Positions 43,416 through 55,042 of a stretch of DNA of 64,000 nucleotides are shown one piece after another; within the stretch, counting starts at the first letter, position 1, and every line of letters begins with the position of its first letter. This stretch comes from Gracilariopsis chorda (Eukaryota > Rhodophyta > Florideophyceae > Gracilariales > Gracilariaceae). The stretch lies in the NCBI GenBank assembly GCA_003194525.1, contig NBIV01000282.1:1-64000 (forward strand), written 5' to 3'. The translations under genes were made by a program, and so were the position numbers. The notes beneath the pieces are model-generated. The model was not told where the DNA came from. It ran no database searches and worked only from the letters and a program-made list of their open reading frames with translations.

Positions 43416-43701
43416 GGTAAAACTGGTGTTCTGGGCAGCCGCCAGGGGCCTTGAAGGCCGCCGTCATCTGATGATGCATCGTCACATCTGTGTCAAAGTT
43501 AAAAACTTTTCAAAAAACTGAAGAAACTCAATGACACAACCTTTATTCCAGGGAACACTTTTAAAAGCACATGGCAATCAAGTTGCTTGCACTGTCGATA
43601 TACCCAATTGTCCCGCTACTTGCAACAAAACTTCCTCCTTTCTGTCCTTCCAACTTCTGTGTGTCAATGAGACCACGAAGGTTTTTGAAGGCTTTTTCTT
43701 G

Positions 43702-44157
43702 TTAAACTCTCTCCGAGCTAATAGCATTGTCCCATCTACATCGTCGCCAACACCGATCCAGGACAAGATCAATCCAACACCACAGAAAAGTGGGACATTC
43801 CATGTGTCCCAACCTCACCATGAGATCATAATATTGTACTCGATCGTACGCTGTGGAGAAGTCAGAAAACACTGCAATCATTTGTCGTCTGTTGTTCCAA
43901 TCGTTTGTGACTTTCTCGTATAATGTATTTACCTGTTCTTCGGTTGATCTGATCATTCGAAATCCAGCTTGACAGGGCGGTAGCAATTGCTCTAACCATT
44001 GCATGAAGAGACGATATACCATTCTCTGAGAGAACTTCTCTGAACTGTGCGTGCGATGAAGGACAGTGACACTGGACAGAAGTGGTGTACACCGGGATTC
44101 GGAATAGGTATCAATATTGAGGCTCTCCGTTTGGCAGGATATTATTCTGTAATACAT
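43702..44157 (-). pseudogene. LINE reverse transcriptase fragment 1
   Basis: Minus-strand PPCQAGFRMIRSTEEQVNTL, then RRQMIAVFSDFSTAYDRVQY (palm motif A with its Asp) and CWRRCRWDNAISSERV. This is the order seen in non-LTR retrotransposons: the QAGFRxxRST block, D-F-S-x-A-Y-D-R-V, and the segment before GVPQGSVLSP. The YADD motif and everything after it are missing. Clade not assigned (jockey- or I-like by look). Confidence 0.78.
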
Positions 44158-44454
44158 GATACACCCCTTAGCCTAGTACCATTGCAGTATGTAAGTTCCC
44201 TGTGCTTGGAAACTTATCTTTCTTCTCCGGGCAGAGGTATAAGGTTACATGTTCCTTATAAGTACAGTGCGTCAATTTGATGCACCCTCCTAGTTGGTAC
44301 TGGGCTAGTTGTAGTTTTGCCTCTCCTCTATAAAATTCCAGGTGCATGCGGTTCCTGAACTGATGATTTACATTCAAGAAGCTGCAGTGATTCGATACAT
44401 GACACTATCATTGCTTGGATCTCACATTCGACCAAATTTCTCTCTACTCTATAC
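44158..44454. promoter_or_regulatory. Putative promoter of GNAT copy 2
   Basis: TCTATAAAATTCC at about 44325 is a good TATA-like box about 125 bp before the ATG at 44455. The sequence upstream of the first 15 codons is not similar to that of copy 1, so the duplication seems to start near the coding start. Confidence 0.4.
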
Positions 44455-45531
44455 ATGTCTTCTTACTCCCCACATTTCATATCGCTCACACTGATTATTG
44501 AAGGCAAGGATAAAACATTCCTCTTTCGTCCTTACGACCATGAGATACATTATGGACAACTGAAATCCATTTGCAAGAACGTTCGCACGGTACTCAGAGA
44601 AGCGGAGTTCGTGCCGCAGATAGCTCAGGCATTGAGCAAAGACGTGCTATGTGCTCCCTATGTACTCTGCGATGCATCGAATGTAGCTGCTTTCGTGAAT
44701 TTACGTCTGAGGAAACATCACGAGAATGGCAATGGGGTGCTCATCTCTTGTGACTGCCTGCGCGTACGTGAAGATTTGCACGCAAAGGGAGTGGGTTTCG
44801 CTATTTCGAAAGCTGTAATGCGTGTGGTAAATGCTACTTTCTGGCACCATCAAGCCGAAAGGCGAAAAGTTAGTCTTCTCGCAGTGACTGACATAAATAA
44901 TACAGCCATGGGCCATATCGCTCGCAAATTGGGATGGAGCAGTCACGAAGTAATGCACTTGTGGCCTACCCCAGCCATGGTTTGGGATGCAAAACACCGA
45001 AACATACCCTTACTGGATGCTCTACATATGTCTCAATTCATCACCGCTGAAGCAAGTGCTCTTTTCAAACAATGGGTCAAGATCACCTCCGATGAAATCC
45101 TTAGTACGATGCAGATCTTACGACAACGAGGCGCAAGTTACCAGCGACCACTCTACTTTGACGTAGAATCGGCTGAGTGTGCTGGTGCTTTTCTCAATCA
45201 CGATCTAGCCACCGAAGAGCTGCGTTCTGTTTGGCGACTAGATCGAGACGGCGAAGTGCGAGGGCTGTTGTTTGTTCGAGCAAGAATCATTGAAAAAACT
45301 CAGCCTTGCAAGCATAGCCTCATCTCTGCATGTGTGATTGACGTGGAAGGGGCGGAGAGTTGCGTGTTCTTTGCTGCAACACGCTTACATCTTAGCTTCT
45401 TCCACATTGTTTTTGATGATCCGATCCGCTCAGAACACCTTTCGAGGTCACGACTGTTGTCGCAGGCCCCATCGGAACCTTTCGTTATTTACAGATACGA
45501 CTTAACGAGTGGGGAATGTTCTGCAAGTTGA
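44455..45531 (+). CDS. GNAT-type N-acetyltransferase, copy 2
   Basis: 358 residues from ATG at 44455, uninterrupted to TGA at 45531. Same layout as copy 1: TFLFRPYDHEIHYGQLKSIC, a stretch with EFVPQIAQALSKDVLCAPYV, and LHAKGVGFAISKAVMRVVN as the acetyl-CoA loop, with a His in place of the first Arg. The C-terminal half is nearly the same as copy 1 and it ends IYRYDLTSGECSAS. Similarity to NAT16-type histidine acetyltransferases is from memory. Divergence in the N-terminal half together with near-identity in the middle points to gene conversion. Both copies lie in the same orientation. Confidence 0.75.
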   Translation: MSSYSPHFISLTLIIEGKDKTFLFRPYDHEIHYGQLKSICKNVRTVLREAEFVPQIAQALSKDVLCAPYVLCDASNVAAFVNLRLRKHHENGNGVLISCDCLRVREDLHAKGVGFAISKAVMRVVNATFWHHQAERRKVSLLAVTDINNTAMGHIARKLGWSSHEVMHLWPTPAMVWDAKHRNIPLLDALHMSQFITAEASALFKQWVKITSDEILSTMQILRQRGASYQRPLYFDVESAECAGAFLNHDLATEELRSVWRLDRDGEVRGLLFVRARIIEKTQPCKHSLISACVIDVEGAESCVFFAATRLHLSFFHIVFDDPIRSEHLSRSRLLSQAPSEPFVIYRYDLTSGECSAS

Positions 45532-45727
45532 TGATGACGATAGGACTTCCCAATGAGCTGTCTTGTTTGTTTGTTGTTTGTGAATTTGTAGCAGCTACCC
45601 TTTTATGCTATTCAGAACTATACTAAGAGAGAACTGCGTAAATTGCATCAATACCTGTCAGACCACGTAATGCAATCATTCATATTAACTTTAAGATACA
45701 TCTCTTCTTTCTCCTTCTTTATTGTGG

Positions 45728-46501
45728 TCAACAGCTCTCTGTTACTAAGCTTAAGGAGAGCTTTCGGTAAAAGCTTTCTCTCTTCAGGAAGGCCAAGAAC
45801 TTCTGTGGCTCATGTCGAATTAACTGTTGTATACTTTCCTTACATTTCTTTGGGAGACCGGCTAACAACTGTCTACCAGCTGCATTTGTCAGCACGAATC
45901 GAAAAACGACATGTTCGCGGTCTTTCTTCACATTCGTTCCACAGTCGCACCTGAGCGTTCTCTTTTCATGAAATGTCGCCACTGGATGCAAGGTAGAGAC
46001 GTGTTTGGTGCAGAATTGTGCGAGGATTACTTTAGCCTTTCGCGCATCCTTCTCGTCTGTAACAAATGCGGGACGGCGCTGAAGCAGTCGTTTTCCTCTA
46101 ATAGACAAAGACAGTGCCGCCCTAACGTCCAGATATCGATTGGAACTCATATTTGGTCTTGCAACGGCAAATTAAGTCCACGTCTTGCAAGAGTGTCAAC
46201 GCGTTCGTTCCGGACTGTTCCGCAGTGACTTCGTATCCAGCAGACATATACATCTCTCTTCTATGACGTATCTTCATCACTCAATAATCAAATTCGTTTT
46301 CGCAGTACTCATTTCATAACCCCAGCTCACGTCTAGCATGGAGTGTTTAGGGCTTTTGACGGCCCAAAACAGTTTGAAGATTGCTTCTGAGAGGAGACGA
46401 CACATGGGTTCAGACGGTGTGTACAGATGGAGTGCGCAGAGGAGCGTGCAGGAATACTCTTTAGTAAAGGCACACGTTGCGGCACTCTGGTACATCAGCA
46501 A
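45728..46501 (-). pseudogene. LINE fragment 2 (thumb and C-terminal zinc region)
   Basis: Minus strand, from 46350: SWGYEMSTAKTNLIIE fits the LINE segment W-G-x-x-x-x-x-x-K-T after YADD. Then from 46150: RTLRCDCGTNVKKDREHVVF, RFVLTNAAGRQL. The last matches the C-terminal C-x-C...D-R-E-H-x-x-x-x-C segment of non-LTR elements. Stops and frame changes separate the two. It lies beyond GNAT copy 2 from fragment 1. Because fragment 1 holds the earlier part of the protein at lower coordinates on the same strand, the two cannot be one uninterrupted element. Confidence 0.65.
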
Positions 46502-46760
46502 GCCTGGTATGGATGTATGGAACGGCCCTCAGGGGAGTTTCATCAAAACCCGGCGGCTGATCTGATCAAAATTCCTTTGCGCACAGTAGAAAATCAAATT
46601 CATGTTGGCTTGAAGAGTATGGGTGAAGAATTTGAATACCCATAAACATTCAAGCTTGGAAAAATTCAGCATGTTACTATTTCAGTTCGAAACCTTTGGT
46701 CCTTGCATACAAAACAATGAAGCTACTGGTAGACGAAATCTTTTTCGCACCTTCCCGTTC

Positions 46761-47105
46761 CTAGAAGGCTAGAAGGCCCTGCGCGGAATCAATCAAGTGT
46801 CTACATCGAACACTTTCTTCTTCAGTCAGCACGTTAATCTCTAACCGCCCAACCCCCTGTGCATTGCCCCACATCCCTAAACCGTAGAGACTTGTAGTAG
46901 AGATGCTGAGAACAGCTATGGTAGGGTAAACAGTGTAATCGTGCAAGATTGGGGAAGAATCGTTTCGTGGAATGTCCACTTGTTGACCACCATGCGACAA
47001 GCCGACGCCGAGCGGATCTTTATCGTTTACCCTTGTACAGTATGTCCATGTGTCAGTGCAACTGCGGAGCGCGATGAAAAGCGTACGCCACGACCTACAA
47101 AACAC
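46761..47105 (-). CDS. Unrecognised host-like fragment
   Basis: A minus-strand frame whose last 85 codons look like a real protein: DPLGVGLSHGGQQVDIPRND, then PILHDYTVYPTIAVLSISTT and GNAQGVGRLEINVLTEEESV, ending at a TAG. Amino-acid use is balanced. The start is uncertain, and the first 30 residues (MFCRSWRTLFIAL) look non-native. No family recognised; probably a 3' exon or a truncated copy. Confidence 0.4.
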   Translation of the reverse strand: MFCRSWRTLFIALRSCTDTWTYCTRVNDKDPLGVGLSHGGQQVDIPRNDSSPILHDYTVYPTIAVLSISTTSLYGLGMWGNAQGVGRLEINVLTEEESVRCRHLIDSAQGLLAF

Positions 47106-49565
47106 GTGTCGGCGTGCCGCGCATTCGCCTTACAGGGTGCCGGCTGATAGCAGTTTGTTTGTTAGGGGACCGCTAACCCTTCAGAGTTAGTTCTGAAGGC
47201 AACAGTTGGCAAGAATGAGCGTTGAAGAAGACTTCCGAATTTGTTTCTTTTGGCTTTGCTGCTAATTCTACAAAACTTTCAAGCATATGCGCATCTAGAG
47301 TGGGTATTGTTAGATGGTGAGTCCTACCTGTAACATTTGAGCCCTTTTTGCTGCATCATACTGTTTGAGCATCTAGTGTAAATGGATATGGGGCGTTCCA
47401 ACCTCTTTCCATACAATTCTTTAACATTACTGTGGTGTTCAAGACATTGGGAAAGTGCTGCATGTGTTATGACTGAGAATAAACGGTTCGGATTGGTAGC
47501 GAGGGAGAAATGCAGTGAGGTAGCCAGTAGGAAAGTACAAAAGAAACTCGCGGTGAAGTAAGTGGAGTGTATAGCGTGTCATCGTGATGGATGATTGATG
47601 GAAAAGAAAAGTGTGAGCCTTACGCAGTTGCATGTGTGGGAGGCATATCGTTGGTAAGCGTACGGTGAACTTGCGGGTAAGCTATTAACACTATTCTGCT
47701 TGTGTTGCCTGTGGCCAGGATGGAGTTAGCTAGCGGTCTCCAAGCGGATAGTGATATTAATAGCGACTGGGTATGAAAGAAGGCCTTAGCAATCCTTACA
47801 ACGTTGGTGAGGGATGAACTCTAATACGTAATCGTAATATACTACTCCCATCTGCGTTCTATGATGGAGCGTGCTATGATCAGATGGGAGCGGCAGGATA
47901 CGATGGTTAGGATTGCTACCTGACAATCGTGTCATGCTGTAAAGACGGAGGTAAAGCGCGGTGTCGAACAATAACCTTGGATGGGTTTAGGCTATGCATC
48001 TGTACTGCGGATTCCGTAGGGCATCAGAGAAGGTCTGGGAAAGAGGATTGTCGAGGATAATTTGGACGGAAAGCAGAGGTGTTCGCAGGCACCGGAATCG
48101 AGCGTTGAATCATGATGGTTTCAGAAGGGCGTGTGTGTTTTAAGGAATTGTAACCCTTGAGCGACGGTTGATGGAGTGCAAGCAGTTTGCAGGCAGTGTA
48201 CCTGCAATGGTTTCAAATATTAGAGGATGGAGCTTCGGCCATTATGCGGAGAACAATATGTTAAAGAAGTTGCTAGAGGACGAAGCTGAGATGAATTTGG
48301 AAAGGGTTAAGATTGTTAACCTAGCCCTTGACGCTAACGCTGAATGAGTTGGCGTGAGCGGAACGAATGGTAGCGATTGCTAAACAAACACCACTGTGCA
48401 CTCACGTTGTTTGCAACGTCAGGAGCAGGTATTACGCGCACGCCTGCCGCACAGACATCTTAGCCTTCACTCTTTAGGGTGTGTCGCAGGCACGTGAAGG
48501 AGACATGCAGACGTATGGTACGCAGGAGGTTGAGCGTGTGCGTGCGAGAGGTGTAGTGTGGCGTGTATGCGTGCCAAAGCCAATGCGCTGGGAAGCGGAG
48601 CCTTTAGGTGCCGAAAGCGCCGAAGAAAAGAGGTACTGCAAGAGGTACAGGAAAGGAGAGGGGCTAACAAGGTTACCTATAGCAGCCCAAGATTGCAGAA
48701 GTGAGATGGAACCCAACAGCACCAAAAACATCTTCGAAGGAGGTGTTTTTGTTGGGTGAAAGGTTTTCTTGAGCGCGGTGAGTTGTGGATACGTGGAAGT
48801 CGGGGGTGCGGAAGGCCGGAAGGAATGGGGGGGGGTGAGGGGGTGTTGCAAATGCGAGTGAGGTGTGCTTTTATGTGGGCGTTCCGTTGGCGGCTGTAAT
48901 GGGAGAACGATGCAAAGGGGAGGAAGCGCGGAGGGCGCGTGCGGCCAGGAGATGTCCCGCAGATCCAGAGGCGTCGGCGGTGGCCAATGGGCGGACGCAC
49001 AGTAGTCGGATGCGCGCTGCGCGCGCGCCATGGCACGTTACGAAAAGCGCGCCGTGCAAACGAAAAAAAACACAGGGCGCTATCTCGCATTCTGTTGGCG
49101 ATATTTTGTGCTGAGCGCCCAATGGCTGGCACATATCTGCCATTCGCTGCGCGCCGCCGAGCATAATCTGCGCGCGTCGCAGATATTCGCGCCAACTGCG
49201 TCCCCCCCCCCACCCGCCACTTACACGCCGTTTCCCTCGTTCAACCCCCCCAAAAATATGAAGGCGCCTATCACCCTTCACCAAATAAAAACACACCCCC
49301 TGCCCTTCCCTCCCATTTCCACTCCATACCCCCCAGTTTCTTCATAGAACACCTCCTTAAAACTAAACTCACTACTCACCCCCAAATACTCCCTCGGCCT
49401 CTCCCCGCCCGCCCCTCCGGTCAACTCCCCCCATACCCAATTCCCTTCCATTTCATCCTCAACCCACCCCCCCCCCACCCCACACCCGCTTTTCTCTAGC
49501 CCCTCACCTCGTCACCCCCTTTCGACAAAACACTCAAGCATCTACCCCCACACACCCTCGCGTCC
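47106..49565. other. Long gene-poor region and C-rich leader of the homeodomain gene
   Basis: 47106-48460 shows nothing recognisable. 48470-49215 is GC-rich with long overlapping frames on both strands that reflect composition. 49200-49560 is an extreme C/T-rich stretch with runs of up to 9 C on the plus strand, ending at the homeodomain gene's ATG; it is a likely promoter and leader. No TATA box was seen there. Confidence 0.45.
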
Positions 49566-50786
49566 ATGACCGTCCCCCTTCGCATGGCTCATCACCAGCC
49601 GCAATCAAACAAGCTCTCACACCCACACCTTCTCCCATCCCTCCCTCCCCATTCACATCCCTCCCCGCTCCAGCTTCCCACCACCCCAGAGTTCTCCGCC
49701 CCTCTGGCTTCCGCTTCTACCCCTACTTTTGGCGCAGCTGCCTTGCTTGTCACCGCAAGTCCCACTACCCCCGCTCTTTCAACATCGCCCGCTCCGCCCG
49801 TCGTCACCTTCGCTCCTGGCCCGCCCCCGGCAAATCCGGTCGCCCTGACCGCCCAACCTCTGCCGCAGCCTACCCACTCTAAATGGCGCGTCACCCCCGC
49901 TCAGAAGGACGTACTTCTCAAGGCATTTGACGAACAACCCTACCCTGAGCTCCTGAAGAAGAACGCTCTCGCTCGACAACTAGGTGTTACTACCCCTCAG
50001 ATCTCAAAGTGGTTCCAACACCGGCGCGAACACCTCACCCGCCTCGGTCAATTCAAAGCCCAATACAACCGCACCCGTCGTACCCCGGAGGAGCTCGACG
50101 TTCTCCAAGCCGCCTTCGACGCAGAGCGCTATCCAAATTCTGAGCGTTTGCAACAGCTCGCTGCCCAACTCCAAGGCGTCACCCCCAAGCAAATTAAACT
50201 CTGGTTCAAACACCGCAGAAAGCAAGATCAGAAGCGAAAACGTGCAAACTCGTCTCCAATTTCTCTCAGATCCTCAGCTTCGCTCCCGGACCACTCCGCA
50301 TACCCCTCACTTCCATCAATGCATCCGCCAGACGTTTCATCCTCATCTCAGGATCCTATGAGATCCGACTGGCGCTCAAACATCCCTACCAATCTTGTAC
50401 CTAACGTGCAGCAGGCTCCACCGATCCAACAGGTTGCACCTCTTCAGCAATGCCCCCCTCTTCAACAGTGCCCGCCTGTGCAGCAGTGCCAACCTGTTCC
50501 TCACGCTGCTCTAATGCAAGCTCCACCCACCACAGCCGTGCCATACACATTTGATCCCCACGGTTATTACCCGTATACCAAGTCATCTCAGTTTATTGTT
50601 GCATCACAGAGTTCTTTTTCGAGAATGGAGCATCTGGCGCTCCAAGCTGCCTTTGCCGTGCTTAACGCAACTCCTCCCCCGGACGCGATAGCCAGGATCG
50701 CTCAACTGCTCAACCGGCCGTATGATGCTGTTCGTGATTGGTTCCGAGCCCAAGAGAACTGCCCGACTGCCCTCGTAGATAGTTGA
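49566..50786 (+). CDS. Protein with three homeodomain-like segments
   Basis: 406 residues, intact, from ATG at 49566 (a second ATG lies 6 codons on). Residues 1-100 are Pro/Ser/Thr-rich. Homeodomain 1 (about 106-160): KWRVTPAQKDVLLKAFDEQP and a third helix with QISKWFQHRREH. Homeodomain 2 (about 168-225): RTRRTPEELDVLQAAFDAER and KQIKLWFKHRRKQDQKRKR, which also serves as a basic nuclear-localisation-like stretch. A Gln/Pro/Cys repeat (LQQCPP type, about 280-312) follows. Homeodomain 3 (about 350-400): HLALQAAFAVLN and AVRDWFRAQENC, which lacks the basic residues that contact DNA. WFQHRR and WFKHRR replace the usual WFQNRR, so position 51 is His rather than Asn. It is probably a transcription factor; its targets are unknown. 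No introns are needed. Confidence 0.85.
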   Translation: MTVPLRMAHHQPQSNKLSHPHLLPSLPPHSHPSPLQLPTTPEFSAPLASASTPTFGAAALLVTASPTTPALSTSPAPPVVTFAPGPPPANPVALTAQPLPQPTHSKWRVTPAQKDVLLKAFDEQPYPELLKKNALARQLGVTTPQISKWFQHRREHLTRLGQFKAQYNRTRRTPEELDVLQAAFDAERYPNSERLQQLAAQLQGVTPKQIKLWFKHRRKQDQKRKRANSSPISLRSSASLPDHSAYPSLPSMHPPDVSSSSQDPMRSDWRSNIPTNLVPNVQQAPPIQQVAPLQQCPPLQQCPPVQQCQPVPHAALMQAPPTTAVPYTFDPHGYYPYTKSSQFIVASQSSFSRMEHLALQAAFAVLNATPPPDAIARIAQLLNRPYDAVRDWFRAQENCPTALVDS

Positions 50787-52851
50787 GTCCGTAAACGAAC
50801 CGCCGTCATAGCGTCTTCAGTTATTACTACCTTGACTTCTGCTCTTCGGTTTCGACGGTTGTATAGAGTGCTCGAGCACTTTTTAATCAAGAGCAATAAT
50901 GTTTCAACGATATGTAACCATTAACCTTTGATGATTCAACGCTGTTCACCCTCAGTACTCAAAAGATGCTGCCCCGACTGCTCGCAATGAGCGGCATTGT
51001 GCAGTGTGCTGATCTCATTACAACCCAAACTGCTGTCATTTGCAGAAATTACGCTTGCTATATTGACAGTCCTCAGCTCGAAGCCGAAGGGGTGATACGT
51101 AACGCATGTTCAGAAAGCGCAGCTTGATCTAATTCGCATGCAGGCTTGGCTCAAATGGACTAAGGTTTGTCTGCTCCGCGGCAAAATGTCAAAAGATTTG
51201 TGCACTCAAACCATTCGAAGCCCATAATGTGACGAGCAAATAAGGGAGCGCCCTCTTTCAACTTGGCTTTACGTATCCAGCTCGTGCATCATCCTTGATG
51301 GATTTTCTACAACTGTGAATCGTCATTGCCCAGCTCCCTTCAGAATCTGAAGAGGAATCCAGATTGGTCCCTCTTGCTGTCGGGATCATTACTCTGTTCA
51401 ACAGAGTATGTTGTCCCCACATGGATTCTCCTGAGTATACATATCTGAACAAGGTTATCGCCATATCAACATCATGACGAGATAACATACCTATGTAGGC
51501 GACGATCACGAGAGGCCAGGTGTGCTGAGCTGCTTTGCGGGGGTAAGGGTTAGCTTCTCATTAAAAGACATGCGCTGCTGCTTGGGCCTCATGCGGAGGC
51601 CCTGCTTCGTTTCACAATAAATGACAAGACCACGGCTCGCTCACTTACTCTGCAGAGACAACAATTAACAAATTATCATATGGCTGTTGGCCCGTGTGCA
51701 CAACGTTCGTCAGATTTGAAAAAAAGTGTTGTTTCAAGAAGATGCTACACAGCCCGGTTTTTGAGAAAACAATGTTGCCCTCGGATGTAGAACATGGACT
51801 CGTAGCTGGTAGAGCGTATATCTACAAGGTTGCACTCGGATGTAGAACATAGAAGTCAATGTCATAGAGCGTATACAACTTTGAAATTTTTTGAGACATA
51901 ATAGATTGGTATGAACACATGACAAATGTGCGTCGTGGGTACAAAGTGAACGAGATTTGCTTACGATGGGGTTTTGCATGCGAGTAGCTTGTGGTATCGA
52001 TTCTGCGCTCAGAAACCGGTAACTCTTTACCTTGCTCTATTCAGCTTCGGTGAAATTTCGATATAGAGGCCAGGGGTATCATATCTCTGAGCATTCCGTA
52101 AACGCAGCTAATTCTACTTCACTGGAACAAAGGGCTTGTCTCACCCCAAAACAATCAATAAAATTCTCGGTTCAGCCTCAGCCGCAGCCGCAGCAGGAGT
52201 GCACTACCACTGAACTTCGTAGGGTTCGCTTTTCTGAAACATATGACATCTTTCTTCTTTGAGCTTTTCGTCATGCGGATACGCACATACCGAAATTGAG
52301 AAAAACAGATGTCTTGGTCGCAAAAGTTCTCACACCTTTCTCGAAACTGGCGCAAAGCGCTCTGTTCTCATATATGACCAAACCTTTATGCAAAACTCTT
52401 GTTGATCGGTTCATGTCCTGTAGCATCAAGATTAGACGATGTGAAAAACGTGTCATCAACTGGCATCGTTGAAGACTATAGAAAGAAAGAACCTCTCTCA
52501 GATGACCATTCTTGAAATTGATGAAAAAAGGGAGAATTGATGGTATTTCGTGCCAGTTTTCCCTCCTGTGCCTGGTAGATAACCCTTTGGATGAGTTCGA
52601 AGACGGAAATTGTGTATCCCGCTGGACGAGGTGCGAACAAAACTTAGCAAACAGGGAAATGTTCTGGATGGAGATTTCGCAGACAGGGAAACTTCCTGAA
52701 CGTGACTTCACCGGAAAAAAAAGAAAATAAAACTCGCAACTTTGCAACGTCTTGCAAGCAGCAAGGGAATAGGTCACACCGGTCTGGGTCCCCTCAACCT
52801 CCGCGCTGTGCGCTCAAAGCAGGTAAAGTATTTATTTTGTAGGTCACGATT
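50787..52851. other. Gene-poor region with a short tandem duplication
   Basis: No recognised gene. At 51772-51900 a segment with CTCGGATGTAGAACAT and a following AGAGCGTATA is present twice about 60 bp apart. 52180-52200 has a short GCCGCAGCC run. Confidence 0.4.
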
Positions 52852-53157
52852 TGTTGTTCCCGAAACGTGTAGAATGTTCCGGCACTGCTAGAACACAAGT
52901 GTAGAGTGTTCCGACAGCTCCTAGAGCATTCTTTGCTTCGCTGGCCCAGCTGTGCTACTGTATTTAAGTGACGCTGGCGCTAGAAGACGGAGTTTTATTG
53001 GTTAGTGTGCAGCTCCAGAGGCAGCTAGAAACCAATGGAGTAACTTAGACGCAAATATAAGTAGAAACTAGTAATGCGTTTCTGCATCGTTTGAAGTGCT
53101 CTTAGACGCGATTAAAGGGCAACTTGAGGCCCGCACATTGGTCTAGACTCAGCGTAA
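52852..53157 (+). repeat. Possible solo LTR (copia-like)
   Basis: About 306 bp beginning TGTTGTTCC and ending GCGTAACA, with repeated GTGTAGAGTGTTCC-like words at the start and TGTATTTAAG as a TATA-like box in the middle. The TGTT...AACA ends and layout resemble Ty1/copia LTRs. No target duplication was found, so this is tentative. Confidence 0.25.
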
Positions 53158-55042
53158 CATCCAACTCATCCACATGCCTCACCTCCCAACCTTTTTCACT
53201 CTTTCAATCAACCATTCCACCATCATCTGCATCTAATTAGGCATTTTCCGAAAGGTGTTTAATTGATGTAGGAATCTCTGGTAGATAAGAATGGTTGAGG
53301 CGCTTCAAGCATAGAAAGAAGACAAACAGTCCGCAAGTGCTTTTGTCGTGTTTGAGGCCCTTAAATTTTTTGAGCATGTAACCGTTTCGGTCGAAAGACC
53401 TGACAATTTATGAAGAGAAGTGCTAGACGAGAAGATGTCCGCAGTTGACGTTCTGTGCGACCTTTTTTGCAAAAACAGTCAGATTAGTTACAGAGTAAAA
53501 GCGTATCCCGCTGTTAGTAGCTGTTCTTTGGAAGCCCCGTCAGTATTGTACGTTTCTGCTTCTGGCTAGCGCCGAAGTGAAAAAGCTGCAGAAATCGCTA
53601 CATATCCGGATTATCTGACCGGAAGTCAGGAATCTGACTCCTAGTGGCCATTGACATAAATTTTTGGTCGCGCGCCGTTTGAAGACGTTTGGAAGAATTT
53701 TTATGGATTGAAACTCTTGCTTTCCCTTTTTTTCATATTTTCTTAGCAAATTGAGTTCTTTTGGTCGCTGCATTTCCATTTTTTGCTCTCTTTGTTTGTC
53801 TTTTTCATCTCTACGGGGGTTCCAGCTACAAGTATATCCCTTCAAGCCTAATTTATTGCTAAGTTTGGCCCCCCTGCGTCACCATTTTGTGATGGCGCCC
53901 AAATGATTAAACCCCACCAAACACACACAAACGTTGGTTCAGTCAGAATCGCTTACTGTGAAACCAGGAAGCATCTCAGCATTTCAATTCAAACATACAG
54001 AAGCGCCTGCGGATTTTGACGGAATGCCTCCGTAAATCTGCCTCCAGGGAAGTCTTCTGTCTTCAAAACCATGGTGCACCGCACGAGATCCTCGCAAGAG
54101 AAATGAAGAAGGCATTCATAGCTGCCGGCTACGCAGCGCTTGGTGGAACATCACATCAAGAATATGAAACCAGGGCGTATTTGTGACTAAGGTTTCTGGG
54201 ACCCATAAAGTCATATCACTGCTGTTCGAGTGCATTGTGATCACGTCTACAACATATTTACTCTTTTATTATCTCTTGAGCAACGAAACGCACTAGAGGT
54301 AACTGTTCCGCATATAATTCGTCGGGTTAAATGTAATTCTTCGTTCCAAATCAAGGCCGTAATCGAATTTTCTTAGAGTAAGAGCTCTCTGAACGCCAGT
54401 TTGTGCCAAAACACCTAGCTCCGAGAAAAGTTACCAATGCCCTTCAAAACTCGTCGATGCCACCCTTCCTAAGTGTCCCACAACCCACCACACTTTGAAC
54501 GAAATCAAATAATGCGATCTAACTTTATTTAGCATGCCACCGACGCGATTCCCGAAAAAAAACGGCTGCAAACTCGAACGGGCCAAAACGCAAACTGCAC
54601 AGCGCTCGACAGAAAAAGCGCGCCACATTCAAACCTGACCATCAACTATCAACAGTGCCTTTGCTCTTTTTTCTACTCATCTATTCACAAGAACTTCAAA
54701 ACATGGCGACCAAGATAACGGCGTTATTCAAGTTTGCATTAAATTTCTGAAGAATTTCATTACCACGTAAGTGTCTCTTGAAACCTTTGCGTTTCTCAGC
54801 ACAGCTACTACAACCCAACTTCAGCTTATTCTAGAATATTCGACCATTTGGTGATATCCGGACACCATATGCAGCTGACGACATACAATCTTGATCTTAT
54901 CTTCTGAATTCCTTCACCAATATCATGTCCCAACAAGGCTATAAGAACGCCCGACCTCCGATTCTATTGCCCTCTCTAACCCATGACAGTGTCCCTAATT
55001 TCAGTTCGAAGATAATCAACACCGGAAAGAGGTTGAGCAACC
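53158..55042. other. Gene-poor region
   Basis: No recognised gene. The minus-strand frames at 53540-53845 and 54431-54628 are short and compositionally simple (Lys/Arg-rich and Ser/Val-rich). Confidence 0.4.

Noticed and set aside
48474-49213. Two long overlapping minus-strand frames (185 and 178 codons) facing a plus-strand frame
   Set aside because: All three strand frames are open because the stretch is GC-rich and poor in stops; sequences are simple Pro/Ser/Arg/Ala mixes with no domain.
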